Numbered from the stretch's first letter, positions 10,319 through 23,605 are shown. The stretch: 64,000 nt of DNA from Flaccisagitta enflata (GCA_965153355.1 OZ231128.1:13020001-13084000), one strand, 5' to 3'. The notes: generated from the letters alone by a model not told the origin. Program-made: numbers and translations.

Positions 10319-10939
10319 GCTAACACATGCGCCACATTTAGGCGGAAAATGTAGGAGCACAGTTACCATGGTAAATATTACTCCAGTAGCATGAAATTTC
10401 TATTGGAGGTACCGTTTTAGTAGAATTTTCGTTTGGTGTTATGATTCAATCATAATTCAATCCATGAATGGGTATTTCAGCCAAGATGTTGAAATCTCAA
10501 TATCAAAAAGTCACTAATTTTTCCCGCTTTGAAATCAATTGAAATTGATCCTCTTTAAAAGACTTTTACAGGACCCTGAATAACAGAGAGTGACCAGAAT
10601 TGACTGACGATCATGCACATGGGTATTATAACGTAATTGAATCGAATATTGCATAGTTTTTTGCCCCCAATAAGCGCAATACTGGATAAACAGACAAACA
10701 ATAACAAAGCAGAAATTCAGTTTTTTAGATGCAGCTTATGCTGGATTAGATACAAAACACCACCTCTTACTTTCATAGGACGTCTTTATGTCATTGTTTA
10801 AGCCTAAGGTGACCTAAATTTAGGTAATATACGTTCTCCATTCAATTGTGGAGGTTTTCTTTTGCTTTTGATGACAATGATAAGACTCAATCCTGACTTA
10901 GTAGATCATTTTCCGGCTAAATGTGGCGCATGTGTTAGC
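10319..10939. mobile_element. Inverted-repeat element with 32-bp ends
   Basis: 10319-10350 and 10908-10939 are inverted repeats matching at 31 of 32 positions (GCTAACACATGCGCC outermost). The interior is AT-rich and non-coding. It lies about 40 bases from the previous TA-flanked element. No target duplication could be fixed. Confidence 0.65.
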
Positions 10940-11047
10940 CAGTGACCCTCTTAATGACTTTGTAAATCGATCTTTTCATCAAACCATAATACCCAAGTTA
11001 TCAAGTTATCTATTCCCCAATTACGATGCGTTGTTTGACTTGATCTT

Positions 11048-11140
11048 TTTTTAGTGCGGTGCACGCGACTGTACACCCCGCTTAGTCCATCCGTCCGTCG
11101 CTTGGTCTGTCCGTCACTCTTGCACTTTTTTTTATCAATT
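11048..11140 (-). mobile_element. Family A element, truncated
   Basis: GCGGTGCACGCGACTGTACACCCCGC-like end sequence (11,056 onward) followed by GTCCGTC-type repeats; the CCGGCCTTG end is absent. Confidence 0.5.
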
Positions 11141-11439
11141 ATTGGGAAAAAAATCGAAAAACGTTTTTCGATTTTTTGAGTTCCGGGTTAGGAATTAATG
11201 TTTCCCTTTTTCGCTTGAGACAATTTGGGAAAGTTGAAATTGGTATAGGGTGAAAGAGGGCACTTTTTTACACCTTCTGGAAAAAAGCAGGGCACTGTGG
11301 GACCAATACTTTAGGCGCTATGAATTTTTTAACCTTTTTTTATTTTCTCACATTTTCCGCATTTTTATCAAACATCTCTTTTTTTCATCGATCTCAATCT
11401 TGGGCCCTAGGGAACAACAAAAATGAGTTCAGCAGAGGG

Positions 11440-11535
11440 CAGACTGAGGGAGAGGGAGGGAGGGGGGAGGGAAAGGGGGAGGGAGGGAGGGAGAGGGGGA
11501 GGGAGAAGGAGGAAGAGGGAGGGAGGGGGAACAAG
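11440..11535 (+). repeat. Purine-rich (GGGA)n tract
   Basis: Imperfect GGGAGGGAGG repeats directly upstream of a family C element. Confidence 0.8.
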
Positions 11536-11548
11536 TCATCCAAGGATC

Positions 11549-12163
11549 GCACATGGTCAGCGGTACCCGATGCCCTGCTTGGAGTGATTAGCTGAAGAAG
11601 TGGAGTGAGAGCAGGGCAGCGGCCCCAAAGGGCCGATGTCCTGTAGGACACAGGGGTGAATTTCCATACGTCCTGAGAAGGCACATTTGGGAATTTTGCA
11701 TTTTTTTCAATCCATTGTCAATTTGCCATGTTATTCAATGGGAACTTGAGGTCTGAGAGGCTGGATATAAGGCCCAAGAGGCTGGATTTGAGGCCAAAGA
11801 GGCTTGATTTGAGGCCTGAGAGGCTGGATTTGAGGCCCAAGAGGCTGGATTTGAGGCCCGAGAGGTTGGATTTGAGGCCTGAGAGGCTGGATTTGAGGCC
11901 TGAAAGGTTGGATTTGAGGCCTGAGAGGCTGGATTTGAGGCCTGGGAGACTGGATTTGAGGCCTGAGAGGCTGGATTTGAGGCCTGAGAGGCTGGATTTG
12001 AGGCCTGAGAGGCCAAATTTGAGGCCTGAGAGGCTGGATTTGAGGCCTGAGGCTGGATTTGAGAGGCTTGAGAAGCTTCGGGGGGGGGGGACGGACGGAC
12101 GGATGGGAAATTCACCCCTGTGTCCTACAGGACATCGGCCCTTTGGGGCCGCTGCCCAAAAAG
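11549..12163 (+). mobile_element. Family C element, complete copy
   Basis: The left part is TGGTCAGCGGTACCCG, then hairpin arms TGCCCTGCTT and GCAGGGCA around a loop, then GCGGCCCCAAAGGGCC, then GTCCTGTAGGACACAGGGG. The interior is a minisatellite of about 20 bases (11,748-12,060). GGAC repeats follow, then the inverted right end (ACCCCTGTGTCCTACAGGAC ... GGGGCCGCTGCCC). Confidence 0.75.
11748..12062 (+). repeat. Minisatellite, about 20-bp unit, inside family C
   Basis: About 16 units of GAGGCTGGATTTGAGGCCT with few substitutions. The translated R-L-D-L-R-P-E repeat comes from the low divergence of the array and is not evidence for a gene. Confidence 0.9.
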
Positions 12164-12778
12164 GGAAGGAGGGGAGGGAGGGAAAGGGATAGAAAGGGAG
12201 GGAGGGAGAGGGGAAGGGAAGGAGAGAGGGAGGAAGAGGGGGAGGGAGGGAAGGAGAGATGGAGGGAGAGGGAGAGAAGGAGGGAGGAAGGGAGGCAGGG
12301 AGAGAGGGAGGGAGTCAGGAAGGGAGGTGGGGAGGGAGGGGGGAGGAAAAGAGAGGGAGAGGGGGATAGGAGAGGGGGAGGGGGAGGGACAGGGAGGGAG
12401 AGAGGGAGGGAGAGAGGGGGGGAGAAAGAGAGAGAGGGAAGGAGGGAGGAAGAGGGGGAGGGAGAAAGAGAGAGAGGGAAAGGGGAGAGAGGGAGGGAGC
12501 AAGTGAGGGAGAGAGAGAGGGAGGGAGGGAGGGAGGGAGAAAGAGAGGGAGAGAGAGGGAAGGAGGGATGGAGTGAGGGGGGGAGAGAGAGAGGGAGGGA
12601 GAGGGAAGGGACAGGGAGGGAGAGAGGGAGGGAGGGAGAGAGGGAGGGAGAGAGAAGGAGGGAGAGAGAGGGAAAGAGAAGGAGGGAGAAAGAGGGAGAG
12701 AGAAGGAGGGGGAGGGAGAGAGAGACAGCGAGAGGGAGTGAGAGGGAGGGGGCGAGGGAGAGAAAAAAAAAAACACAC

Positions 12779-12863
<85 letters not shown>

Positions 12864-12892
12864 CACACACAGACACACACACACACACACAG
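12164..12892 (+). repeat. Purine tract: (GGGA)n, (GA)n, (CA)n
   Basis: About 600 bases of imperfect GGGA/GAGA, then a pure GA run (about 12,784-12,852), then GACA and CA repeats to 12,892. Open frames on both strands are simple-sequence artefacts. Confidence 0.95.
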
Positions 12893-13841
12893 GTGCGTGA
12901 ATGTAATGAGAAGAGAGAAGGAACTGAAAAAAACAAAAACAATTTTACGATTTTTTTCCGGTCGGCGAGAGCCGCCTTTACTGGTATACTAAGTCATTCT
13001 AAGCCATTCTAAAGTCAATCTGTAAGTCTCGCACCATAGTTGTTGGCCTTGTTTTTTGGCATTCCAATTTCCTACTCTTAGCTCTTATTATCCATCTTTT
13101 GATTACTTCATTTTTTTCTGCAGATTGTAGAAAAGACCGATGTGGACACAACTAGGGACTTGACACTGTACTGTACTGGGGAGAAAAAAAGACGGATCCA
13201 AATGCGCCCCTTCATCAACGGCTGTCTGTATTAGGGTATGTTTATCGCGATGTGTTGCTTATGATCTTATCCCTTTGACTTGTTGCTCCGTCCCTGTTAC
13301 AAACACCACAATAAAAATCTTCATGAGATATATTCAGCATGCTGCATCCTTGTTGACATGATTTGTTTTTGTGTACATGTGTTCAACATGTGGTCAAAAG
13401 TCTGTATCCGTATCTATACGACGAAGAGCAGTAGTATCGGTATTCTCCAGGCAGTTCATATCATGGGCACCTGTTGACATCAATATATTGATTATTAAAT
13501 CTTACATTACCGGCCCTTTTCCACTATTGAATATACCCCTGTGGAAAATCCAAAATTTCATAGACTCATAGTGCTTTAATCTCAGTTTTGACTGCAGGGA
13601 TATCTGTTGTTCTTTAGATTTCAAATCAGCGATCAAAATTGAAATTTGAAGACTTTGAAACTTATTATATATCCCTTACTGTAATCTGTGGTTAGTGGAC
13701 ATTGGTCTGTAATTGGTAGGCTGTAGACTATATATCAATTGTTTTTGATGAAAGCGTTTATTGTCGCGCATTCACCAACCTTCCATTTGATCCCCCAAAG
13801 AACTTGCCATAAATCTGAACATCTGAAGGCTCAACTGCAAA
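12893..13841 (+). other. Non-coding, 5' flank of the 19-residue-repeat gene
   Basis: Unique AT-rich sequence. A CTATATAT motif near 13,727-13,735, about 110 bases upstream of the ATG, could be a TATA-like element, but there is no independent support. No upstream exon is recognised. Confidence 0.35.
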
Positions 13842-15855
13842 ATGGGTTCATCTTCTTCAAAACATAAGAAGAAGAACACAACAGATGAAAACTCTGAACA
13901 TAGAGGAGTAAATCGACAAAGAAGAGACCGACCAGTTCATGGACAAAAGAGAGGCGGAAAAGAGGAAGGACAAAGATTAGCCAGTGGTGAAGCATATGAA
14001 GAGAGGGATGAAGAGGAAGGACAAAGATTAGCCAGTGGTGAAGCAGATGGACAAAAGGACAAAGAAGGTGAGGAAGGACAAAGATTAGCCAGTGGTGAAG
14101 CAGTTGGACAAAAGGACAAAGACGATGAGGAAGGACAAAGATTAGCCAGTGAGGAAGCAGATGGACAAAAGGATAGAGGGGAAGTGGAAGAACAAAGATT
14201 AGCCATTGGTAAAGGAGATGGAAAAAAGGATAAAGAGGGAGAGGAAGGACAACGATTAGTCGGTGGTGAAGCAGATGGACAGAAGGATACAGAGGAGGAG
14301 GAGCGAAAAAGTTTAGCCGGTGGTGAAGCAGATGGACAAAAGGATAAGGATAACGTGGAAGGACAAAGATTAGCCAGTGGTGAAGCAGATGAACAAAAGG
14401 ACAAAGAAGAGGAGGAAGGACAAAGATTAGCCAGTGGTGAAGCAGATGGACAGAAGGACAATGAAGAAGAGGAAGGACAAAGATTCGCCAGTGGTGAAGC
14501 AGATGGACAGAAAGACAAAGAAGAAGAGGAGGGACAAAGACTAGCCCGTGAGGAAGCAGATGGACAAAAGGATAAAATGGAAGAGGAAGGACAAAGATTA
14601 GCCGGTGGTAAAGCAGATGGACAGAGGGATAAAGAGGAAGAGGAAGGACAAAGATTGGCTGGTGGAGAGGCAGATGGACAAAAGGACAAAGAAGATGAGG
14701 AAGGACAAAGATTAACCGGTGGTGAAGCAGATGGACAAAAGGATAAAGGAGAAGTGGAAGAACAAAGATTAGCCAGTGGTGAAGGAAATGGACAAAAGCA
14801 TAAAGAAGATGCGGAGGGACGAAGATTAGCCAGTGGGGAAGCAGATGGACAAAAGGAAAAAGGGGAAGTGGAAGAACAGAGATTAGCCAGTGGTGAAGGA
14901 GATGGACAAAAGGACAAAGAGGGAGAGGTAGGACAAAGATTAGCCAGTGGTGAAGGAGATGGACAAAAGGACAAAGAGGAAGAGGAAGGACAAAGATTAG
15001 CCGGTTGTGAAGCAGATGGGCAAAAGGATAAAGAGAAAGAAAAACGACAAAGATTAGCCAGTGGTGAAGCAGATGGACAAAAGGATAAAGAGAAAGAGGA
15101 AGGACAAAGATTAGCCAGTGGTGAAGCAGATGGACAAAAGGATAACAAGAAAGAGGAAGGACAAAGAATAGCCGGTAGTGAAGCAGACAGCAAAAAGGAT
15201 AAAGAGGAAGAGGAAGGACAAAGATTAGCCAGTGGTGAAGCAGATGGACAGAAGGATAAAATGGAAGAGGAAAGACAAAGCTTGGCCAGTGGAGAAGTAG
15301 ATGGACAAAAGGACAAAGAAGATGAGGAAGGACAAAGATTAGCAAGTGGGGAGGCTGATGGACAAAAGGATAAAGGGGAAGTGGAAGGACAAAGATTAGC
15401 TGGTAGTGAAGCAGATGGCCAAAAAGATAAAGAGGAAGGACAAAGATTAGCTGGTAGTGAAGCCGATGGCCAAAAAGATAAAGAGGAAGGAAAAAGATTA
15501 GCCGGTAGTGAAGCAGATGGCCAAAAGGATGAAGAGGAAAAGGAAGGACAAAGATTAGCCAGTGGTGAAGCAGATGGACAGAAGGATAAAATGGAAGAGG
15601 AAGGACAGAGATTAGCCGGTGGTGAAGCAGATGGTAAAAAAATCAAAGAGGAAGAGGAAGGACAAGGAGCAGTAGGTGGAGGAAGTGCAAAAATAACTGG
15701 TTCAAATGATGCCAATGAAGAGATTGACATTATTGATATGATAGCCAAAGGAGTCAAAGACGGTGATGGAAATCCTATCATACTTGAGGAAAAACAGATG
15801 CTCAGATGTTTTGTGAAAGCTGTGATAGAATATGTGTTCGGTGAAGGAAAACTGC

Positions 15856-15947
<92 letters not shown>

Positions 15948-15970
15948 AAACAACCACAACAACAACAACG

Positions 15971-16064
<94 letters not shown>

Positions 16065-16569
16065 CGGGGGCAGAGGCAAAGAAGTGAGATCAAAGCCGCA
16101 GATTTTGAGAGGGAAGGTAAAAAGAGGAGAAAATTTGAACATGTGTTGAGGAAATTGCAGGGACAGAAATATATAGAATTGATACGAGATATTTTCTATC
16201 AATGGGTCAGCTATTTTCCAAAGGAAGAAGAAAATTACAGAGATGACGAAGATGAAATAATTGCGCTTTACTCATCGGCGTTGCATCGATTTATCACCAA
16301 AGGCCAAATTATGCCAATGGAAGGGCAGAAAAGTGGATATGAAGAGGAAGAAAGTGAAGGAGATGAAGAAGGAGACAAGGAATTAGAGGTTCAAGGGAGA
16401 AGATTTCACTTTGGAATACACGCAACACTCTCGGATCGAATTCACAAACCCCGCGGGATCAACTGGTCACCTTTTATCTGCGGCGACACACTTCATGTCA
16501 ATTCTCATCTGTTGGAATCTATGAGGGCAGCCACTTTGGGTGGGAGCCCCAAATTGGAGCTACCCAAGG
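13842..16569 (+). CDS. Potentially N-myristoylated 19-residue-repeat protein with polyQ and acidic C-terminal region (partial gene model)
   Basis: No known family is recognised. The ATG has a good context (A at -3, G at +4). Residues 1-12 start M-G-S-S-S-S-K and then turn basic, a good N-myristoylation signal (Gly2, Ser6), which would place the protein at a membrane. Residues 41-605 are thirty tandem copies of a 19-residue unit near G-Q-R-L-A-S-G-E-A-D-G-Q-K-D-K-E-E, plus a decayed one. A helical stretch (about 615-670), a 70-codon CAA tract (672-741) and a basic-then-acidic region with K-K-R-R-K-F-E (742 onward) follow. The frame runs to 16,847, but from 16,603 it is family C DNA, so its last 80 or so residues are probably not native. 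A donor-like AAGG/GTGAGG at 16,569-16,570 suggests the exon ends there. Downstream exons were not found. Confidence 0.55.
13960..15660 (+). repeat. 57-bp coding tandem repeat
   Basis: Thirty units, nearly all of 19 codons; the first and two late units have 17. GGACAAAGATTAGCC is the most constant stretch. Changes concentrate in the acidic spacer codons. All length changes keep the frame. Confidence 0.9.
15855..16064 (+). repeat. (CAA)n tract, in frame as polyglutamine
   Basis: Seventy codons, interrupted once each by lysine (AAA), proline (CCA) and arginine (CGA) codons in the middle. Confidence 0.9.
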
Positions 16570-16602
16570 GTGAGGACCAAAATGTCCCTTTTAATACAAC
16601 TT

Positions 16603-17262
16603 TTTGGGCAGCGGCCCCGAAGGGGACAAAGTCCTGTAGAGCACAGGGGGACTTTCATTCATCTTCCCGTTCATCTATTTGTCCGTCCATTTATCCATTT
16701 AAACCCCCCAAGGCCCTCTCAGGCCTGAAATTTGCCCTCCCAGGCCTGAAATTTGCCCTCTCAGGCCTGAAATTTGCCCTCTCCAGCCTGATATTTGCCC
16801 TCTCAGTCCTGAAATCTGCCTTCTCAGGCCTGAAATCTATCCTCTGAGAGGGCAGACTTTAGGCCTGACTCAGGCCTGAGAGGGTAGATTTCAGGCCTGA
16901 GAGGGCAGATTTCAGGCCTGGGAGGGCCGGGGGGAGCGGATGGACGAACAGATGGATGGACAGTCGGACAGATGGATGGACGGTTGGACAGATGGATGGA
17001 CGGTCGGACAGATGGACGGTTGGTTGGATGGTCAGACAGACAGGCAGAGGGATGAACGGACGGACAGACAGACAGACGGACAGACGGATTACGCCGATTC
17101 AAGAACACTTTTTTTCATTCTACAGTAGCTACAATGGGCTAGAAATGTTGAATTTCATTAGTATAATATCCCCTGAAAATTTCAGGATGATAAATAACCG
17201 AAACCAAAAAGCATATGGACCTTGGAGTTTTTAAAAAGCGGTAAAAGGCGGTTTTTTGCATT
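16603..17262 (+). mobile_element. Family C element with alternative right end (C/D composite)
   Basis: It starts GGGCAGCGGCCCCGAAGGGG and ACAAAGTCCTGTAGAGCAC. A minisatellite with inverted halves (TCAGGCCTGAAATTTGCCCT, then its complement from 16,850) and a GGAC/GGAT repeat follow. From about 17,096 it ends in a different block, with ATGGGCTAGAAATG, CCCCTGAAAATTTCAG and CAAAAAGCATATGGACC. The same end occurs inverted at 19,600-19,735, so this is a real subfamily. Confidence 0.6.
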
Positions 17263-17448
17263 TTTATGCATTATCTCAATAAAGACCCGGGAGAAACCTG
17301 TGAAGCAGCATGGAATTTGACATGGGCTGACTATCTATAAATTATTACGACTCAGTTGCGCTTTTGGGGCAGAAATTTTTTACAATTAGGTCACAAAAGC
17401 GGATTTTTTTATAACTTTTTCCACAAGCAGCAAAATAAAAAAAGAAGA

Positions 17449-17632
<184 letters not shown>

Positions 17633-17918
17633 TAACACTAGTCTTTATCTTTATCAATGCCGATTTTGACTGAACAAGACAAATACCATGGAAACCATGA
17701 CGCGCTTTTGAAAAAACGATACCAGTCCTAAGGAATTTATGTTAATGTTGACAATGATAGCCAAGATATCAAGGCATTCCATTAGCGTAAAACCAATATT
17801 TTCTTTTTGTCTGTAAGAGTTAGTTCCGTTTACGGTTAAGTTGATAGTATTTATTTTATAATTTTTCTTCATGATTTTTTCTAATGTTTTGGGAAATATG
17901 AAATTCAGAAATAATAGT

Positions 17919-19102
17919 CGCAAAAGCGTTAGATGGTCAGCGGTTCCCGTTGCCCCTATGTGAGTATACGTGGGTGTGAGGTGGTTAGTGGGGCAGCGGC
18001 CCCAAAGAGGCCAATGACCTATGCTGATTTCATTTGAGCCTTCAGGCTGGGATTAGGGCCTGGAGGCTAGGATTTGAGGCTGGAGGCTAGGATTTGAGCC
18101 TCAAGGCTGGAATTTGAGCTTTGAGGCTTCATGGCTGGGATTTGAGGCTTCATGGCCAGGATTTGAGCCTGGAGACTAGGATTCTGGCTTCGAGAAAAGG
18201 ATTTGGGCCTCAAGATTAGGATTTAGGATTCTGGCTTCAAGAATAGGATTTGGGCCTCAAGACTAGGATTTAAGCCTCAAGGCTGGGATTTGAGTCTTGA
18301 GGCTGGGATTTGAGCCTTGAGGCTGGGATTGGAGCCTCAAGGCTGGGATTTGAACTCCAAGGCTGGGACTTGAGCCTCCAGGCTGGGATTTGAGCTTTCG
18401 AGGCTGGGATTTGAGCTTCAGGGCTAGGATTTGAGCTTCAGGGCTGGGATTTGAGCTTTAGGTCTGGGATTTGTGCTTTGAGGCTGAGATTTGAGCTTTG
18501 AGGCTGGGATTTGTGCTTTGAGGCTGAGATTTGAGCTTTGAGGCTGGGATTTGAGTTTCCCAGGCTGGGATTTGAGCTTCTGAGGCTGGGATTTGAGCTT
18601 CTGAGGCTAGGATTTGAGCTTCGAGGCTGGGATTTGAGCTTCGAGGCTGGGATTTGAGCTTTAAGGCTGGGATTTGAGCTTTAAGGCTGGGATTTGAGCT
18701 TCAGGGCTGGGATTTGAGCTTCAGGGCTGGGATTTTAGCTTCAAGGCTGGGATTTGAGCTTCAAGGCTGGGATTTGAGCTTCAAGGCTGGGATTTGAGCT
18801 TCAAGGCTGGGATTTGAGCTTCGAGGCTGGAATTTGAGCTTCAAGGCTGGAATTTGAGCTTCGAGGCTGGGATTTGAGCTTTGAGGCTGGGATTTGAGCT
18901 TCGAGGCTGGGATATGAGCTTCGAGGCTGGGATTTAAATTTCAAGGCTAGGTTTTCAGCTTCGAGGCTGGGTTTTGAGCGTCGAGGCTGGAATTTGGGCC
19001 TCAAGACTAGGATTTGGGCCTCAAGGGAGGGTGGTACAAAGAAGAAGGAGGAGGAGAAAGAGAAATTTCTGCATATGTGAAAGCAAAGGTCATCGGCCCC
19101 TT
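17919..19102 (+). mobile_element. Family B element with 1-kb minisatellite interior
   Basis: The left end is GTCGCAAAAGCGTTAGATGG, TCAGCGG, then CCCTATGTGAGTA ... GGGGCAGCGGCCCCAAAGAG and GACCTATGCTG. The right end is the inverted GAAAGCAAAGGTCATCGGCC at 19,080-19,100, cut off before the GGGGCCGCTGCCC terminus. Confidence 0.7.
18040..19020 (+). repeat. Minisatellite, about 20-bp unit, inside family B
   Basis: About 50 units near GGCTGGGATTTGAGCTTC. The centre is most regular and the edges more diverged, as expected for an array growing from within. Confidence 0.9.
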
Positions 19103-19600
19103 AATCAATTATCATTCGTTGATCTCGCCTCGGGTCCGCGAACACGATCGGTGTTTCAACTTCTCAACATTGACCCACTCTTCCTTACTAAAGAACTGAC
19201 AAACAATTTCAGCGCCTTTGCCAATTTGCGGTAAACTTCCATTTCACAAACATGGTAGCCGGACACTGTGTCCAGCTTGTCACTGACTACTCTGGAATAA
19301 TTACTAGAGACGAATAGCAACAACAGTACCTGTACAAAACCATGATGAAGCAAAGAAGAGAAAGGTCAGACTTGCGTCGAGCTACATTATAACCCACCAT
19401 AGTTAAATCGTCGCCTTCACACGACCGTTCCCATTTGAAAAGATGAAAATTGTTAGTTTTTTGTTTAGTTTTCAAGAAATGAATTAATGCATTCACTCAT
19501 CAATTGATTTGATTTTCAAACCAAGATTTCAACGAGTAACAAAAATGAAATGACCATGAAAATTGAATTTACCGCATATGCACGATTTTAGAGAATTTCA
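19103..19600. other. Non-coding, nothing recognised
   Basis: Unique AT-rich sequence with no supported gene. Confidence 0.35.
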
Positions 19601-20035
19601 AATCCAATATGCTTTTTGGTCTCATTTGTTTAGGACACTAAAATTTTCAGGGGGTGTTATTCTAACAAAAATCAACAAATTTAGCCCATTGTCGCGATTG
19701 AAATAAAAAATTGGATGTTCCTGAATCGGCGCAAGACGGATGGATGGATGGACGGATGGACAAACGGATGGACGGACAGCCGGACGGACAGACGGCAGAT
19801 GGACGGACAGATGGACTGAAGGATGGACAGACAGATGGATGGACAGATGGATGGACGGACAGATGGATGGATGGATGGATGGACCCACAGATGGATGGAC
19901 GGACAAAAATCTCACTGTGCTCTACAGGACTTTGTCCCCTTTGGGGCCGCTGCCCTGCTTTCTCTCACTCCAATTCACAATCATGCAATGCAGGGTAACG
20001 GATATCGCTGACCACATATTGCCCTTGGGCATCCT
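19601..20035 (-). mobile_element. Family C/D composite, inverted copy
   Basis: It matches 16,603-17,262 in reverse: alternative end at 19,605-19,735, GGAC/GGAT repeats to 19,905, then CTACAGGACTTTGTCCCC, GGGGCCGCTGCCCTGC, a hairpin loop, and the one-sided block TATCGCTGACCACATATTGCC. Confidence 0.65.
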
Positions 20036-21500
20036 ATTCTGTTTATGTCCTCATTACCGGTCTGATGCAAGTAGTGACTCTGCACAATCTTTCACCAAGC
20101 TTATATGTTCAGTCACTGAAATTTTCATTTTACTTATTTTTTTTATTTCTTTCGTTAGACCAAATCAAGAGCAATTTTATGTATTGTTTGCACTGAAAAT
20201 CAGAGAAAAATAGGACTGAGCCACATGAGCTAGATGAGCTGAAATTCTCAAAATCACTAAACCAGACAACCTACTATGCTCATTGACATGCTTTCTTGTA
20301 GTTGCATGCTGAAGTCAAAACATTTATTTATCCTATTAAAAATCAGAAAGAGGACTGAGCTAAATGAGCTAAATGAGCTAGACTACTTAAAAACACCTTC
20401 ACCGATAAGCAGCTCTGCTTACTGTAATGCTTTCTTATATTTGCTTGCTAAAACATATATAAAAATATCTATTCATTCATTGCATTTGAAATATGAAAAA
20501 AAAAACTGAGTTAAATGAGCTAGATGAGCTAGAATGCTCAAAATCACCCTCACAGATGAGCGGCTATGCTCAAAAACTGTTTTTTTGTATTGTATGCTCA
20601 AACAAACAAAGATACACTCCTTTATTGATCCTACACAAAATCATAAAAGATATAGAAAAAGATTCTATTCTAACTTTTTGTTAAAAGAATTCTAAAAATA
20701 TTTGTCGTAGAGCATTTTGCTTGGCGCCAAATGAATGGAATTATCCAAATTACTTACCCTTTCAATTTTTATTCGCCCAATTGAGTTCAGAAGCTTTCTA
20801 GTAATAACAAAATGAAAACCATGTTTCTTTGGAATATGAAAAAAGTCGAAGACTGACTTCGACTTTTTTCCCAATTAGCAAGATAGTACTCCAAAACAAT
20901 TACCTATCTCATAGAAATAAGTGGCCAAATTGAAGCTCTTCAAATTTCCGAGCTTGCTGTGCAAACCACAGCCCTCTAGCTTCATTGGATCACTTGATGA
21001 AAATTCTTGGGATGACATTGGGCTGGCCTAGCACGGGTTAAAGACCCTCAATGAATGCCAACGAACGTGAAATTGACATTTCCAATTGGTTTTATCCTCT
21101 ACTTTCAATATGAATTAAATTAGCAAAAGTAACACCTTAATCCGGAAGTTCCGATGTCAAAATGTGCACTAACAACTGTGGGTATTCAAAAGCTCACTGG
21201 AAGCCTTCAACTGTAGGTAAAACAATGTAGGAAAAATGGAAGCCGCTGTAAAGGTGTCAAAAAACAGGTGTTTCAAAGATATTTTTGACCACAACCCTTC
21301 ACCATCTCTGTCCGATATCACATGTAAAATTTCATAGCTCTTTGCGATCAGGAACCTGAAAAAAAAATGTACCTTTCATTTTTCAGTACAGTTCCTTTGA
21401 CTATTTCTGATATGAACTGTCAACTGGGTAAAGCTTGAATCAAATAACTTAGACTTTGCACTTAGTGTTTTCAGCTTGGTATCTAGGAAACTGGTTACTA
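20036..21500. other. Non-coding, with a diverged tandem repeat
   Basis: 20,205-20,700 holds three or four diverged copies of a unit of about 150 bases marked by ACTGAGCTAAATGAGCTAGA, CTCAAAATCACC and GAT(A/G)AGCGGC or similar. The copies start near 20,212, 20,353 and 20,505. The remainder is unique. No supported gene. Confidence 0.5.
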
Positions 21501-21517
21501 GAGACGACAGCGAGATA

Positions 21518-22721
<1,204 letters not shown>

Positions 22722-22725
<4 letters not shown>

Positions 22726-23342
22726 GTGGTACCCGTGCCCTGCTTGTGTAGTGTGTGATTTAAGTTGAGGGGGAGCAGGGCAGCGGCCCCAAAGGGGACA
22801 AAGTCCTGTAGAACACAGGGGAAATCTGTCCATCCATCCGTCCATTTGTTCCCCCCACCTAACTCTCAGGGCTTTGTCTCCTTTGGGGCCTATTCTGACC
22901 CAAATTCTGCCAAATAGCCCAAATTCCAGCAATATGGCCCAAATCTAAGCATAATGGCCAAGATCCCAGCATATTGGCCCAATTTCAAGCAAAATGGTTA
23001 AAATCTGGTCAGAATCTAGGTATCTAAGGCCACAATACAGGTCGAAGGGGCCAAAATGATAGACTTTGGGCTAGAATTTGGATTTTCTGGCCAGATTTGG
23101 GCCATTTTGCTTGAGATTTGGCTAATATGCTTGGATTTGGGCCATTTTGCTCAGATTTGGGCCATATTGCTTGGATTTGGGCTATTTGGCAGAATTTGGG
23201 TCAGAATAGGCCCCAAAGGAGACGAAGCCCTGAAGGTGAGTTGGGGGGACGGATATACATACGGACGGACATACGTATGGACGGACAGATTTACCCTGTG
23301 TTCTACAGGACTTTGTCCCCTTTGGGGCCGCTGCCCAAAAAC
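22722..23342 (+). mobile_element. Family C element with inverted-repeat interior
   Basis: Left end GGTACCCGTGCCCTGCTT ... GAGCAGGGCAGCGGCCCC and TCCTGTAGAACACAGGGG; right end is the inverted copy closing with GGGGCCGCTGCCC. The interior is itself a large inverted repeat: GGGCTTTGTCTCCTTTGGGG near 22,869 opposes GGCCCCAAAGGAGACGAAGC near 23,210. Between them lie tandem TTGGGCCATTTTGCT units in opposite orientations. Confidence 0.7.
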
Positions 23343-23489
23343 TAAAAAACAAGGCCAAGAGATGTCCAATAGATGCGTCCTCTTTAGATGTAAGATATTA
23401 TCATACAAATTATTAAGATATAAAGATATTAAGATATAATAATATGAAAATATAAAGATTCAGAGATAAAGAGAAAAATATAAACTGAT

Positions 23490-23605
23490 TCCTCTCTCCC
23501 CCCCCCCACGCCTCTCCACCCCTCCCCCCCACGCCTCCCCACCCCTCCCCCCACGCCTCCCCACCCCTCCCCACACCCCCACGCCTCCCCCCACCTCATC
23601 CTCAC
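23490..23605 (+). repeat. C-rich minisatellite
   Basis: About seven units near CCCCACGCCTCCCCACCC. Confidence 0.85.

Noticed and set aside
12059-13012. 317-residue frame and several overlapping long frames
   Set aside because: They translate GGGA/GA simple sequence on both strands and have no domain or unique sequence.
13831-15345. 504- and 718-residue minus-strand frames over the 57-bp repeat region
   Set aside because: They exist because the repeat unit is a multiple of three. The plus frame has the good start context, the non-repetitive flanks and a plausible splice end.
16603-16847. Native C terminus of the 19-residue-repeat protein
   Set aside because: This stretch is the start of a family C element plus its minisatellite. 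The frame merely runs through it.
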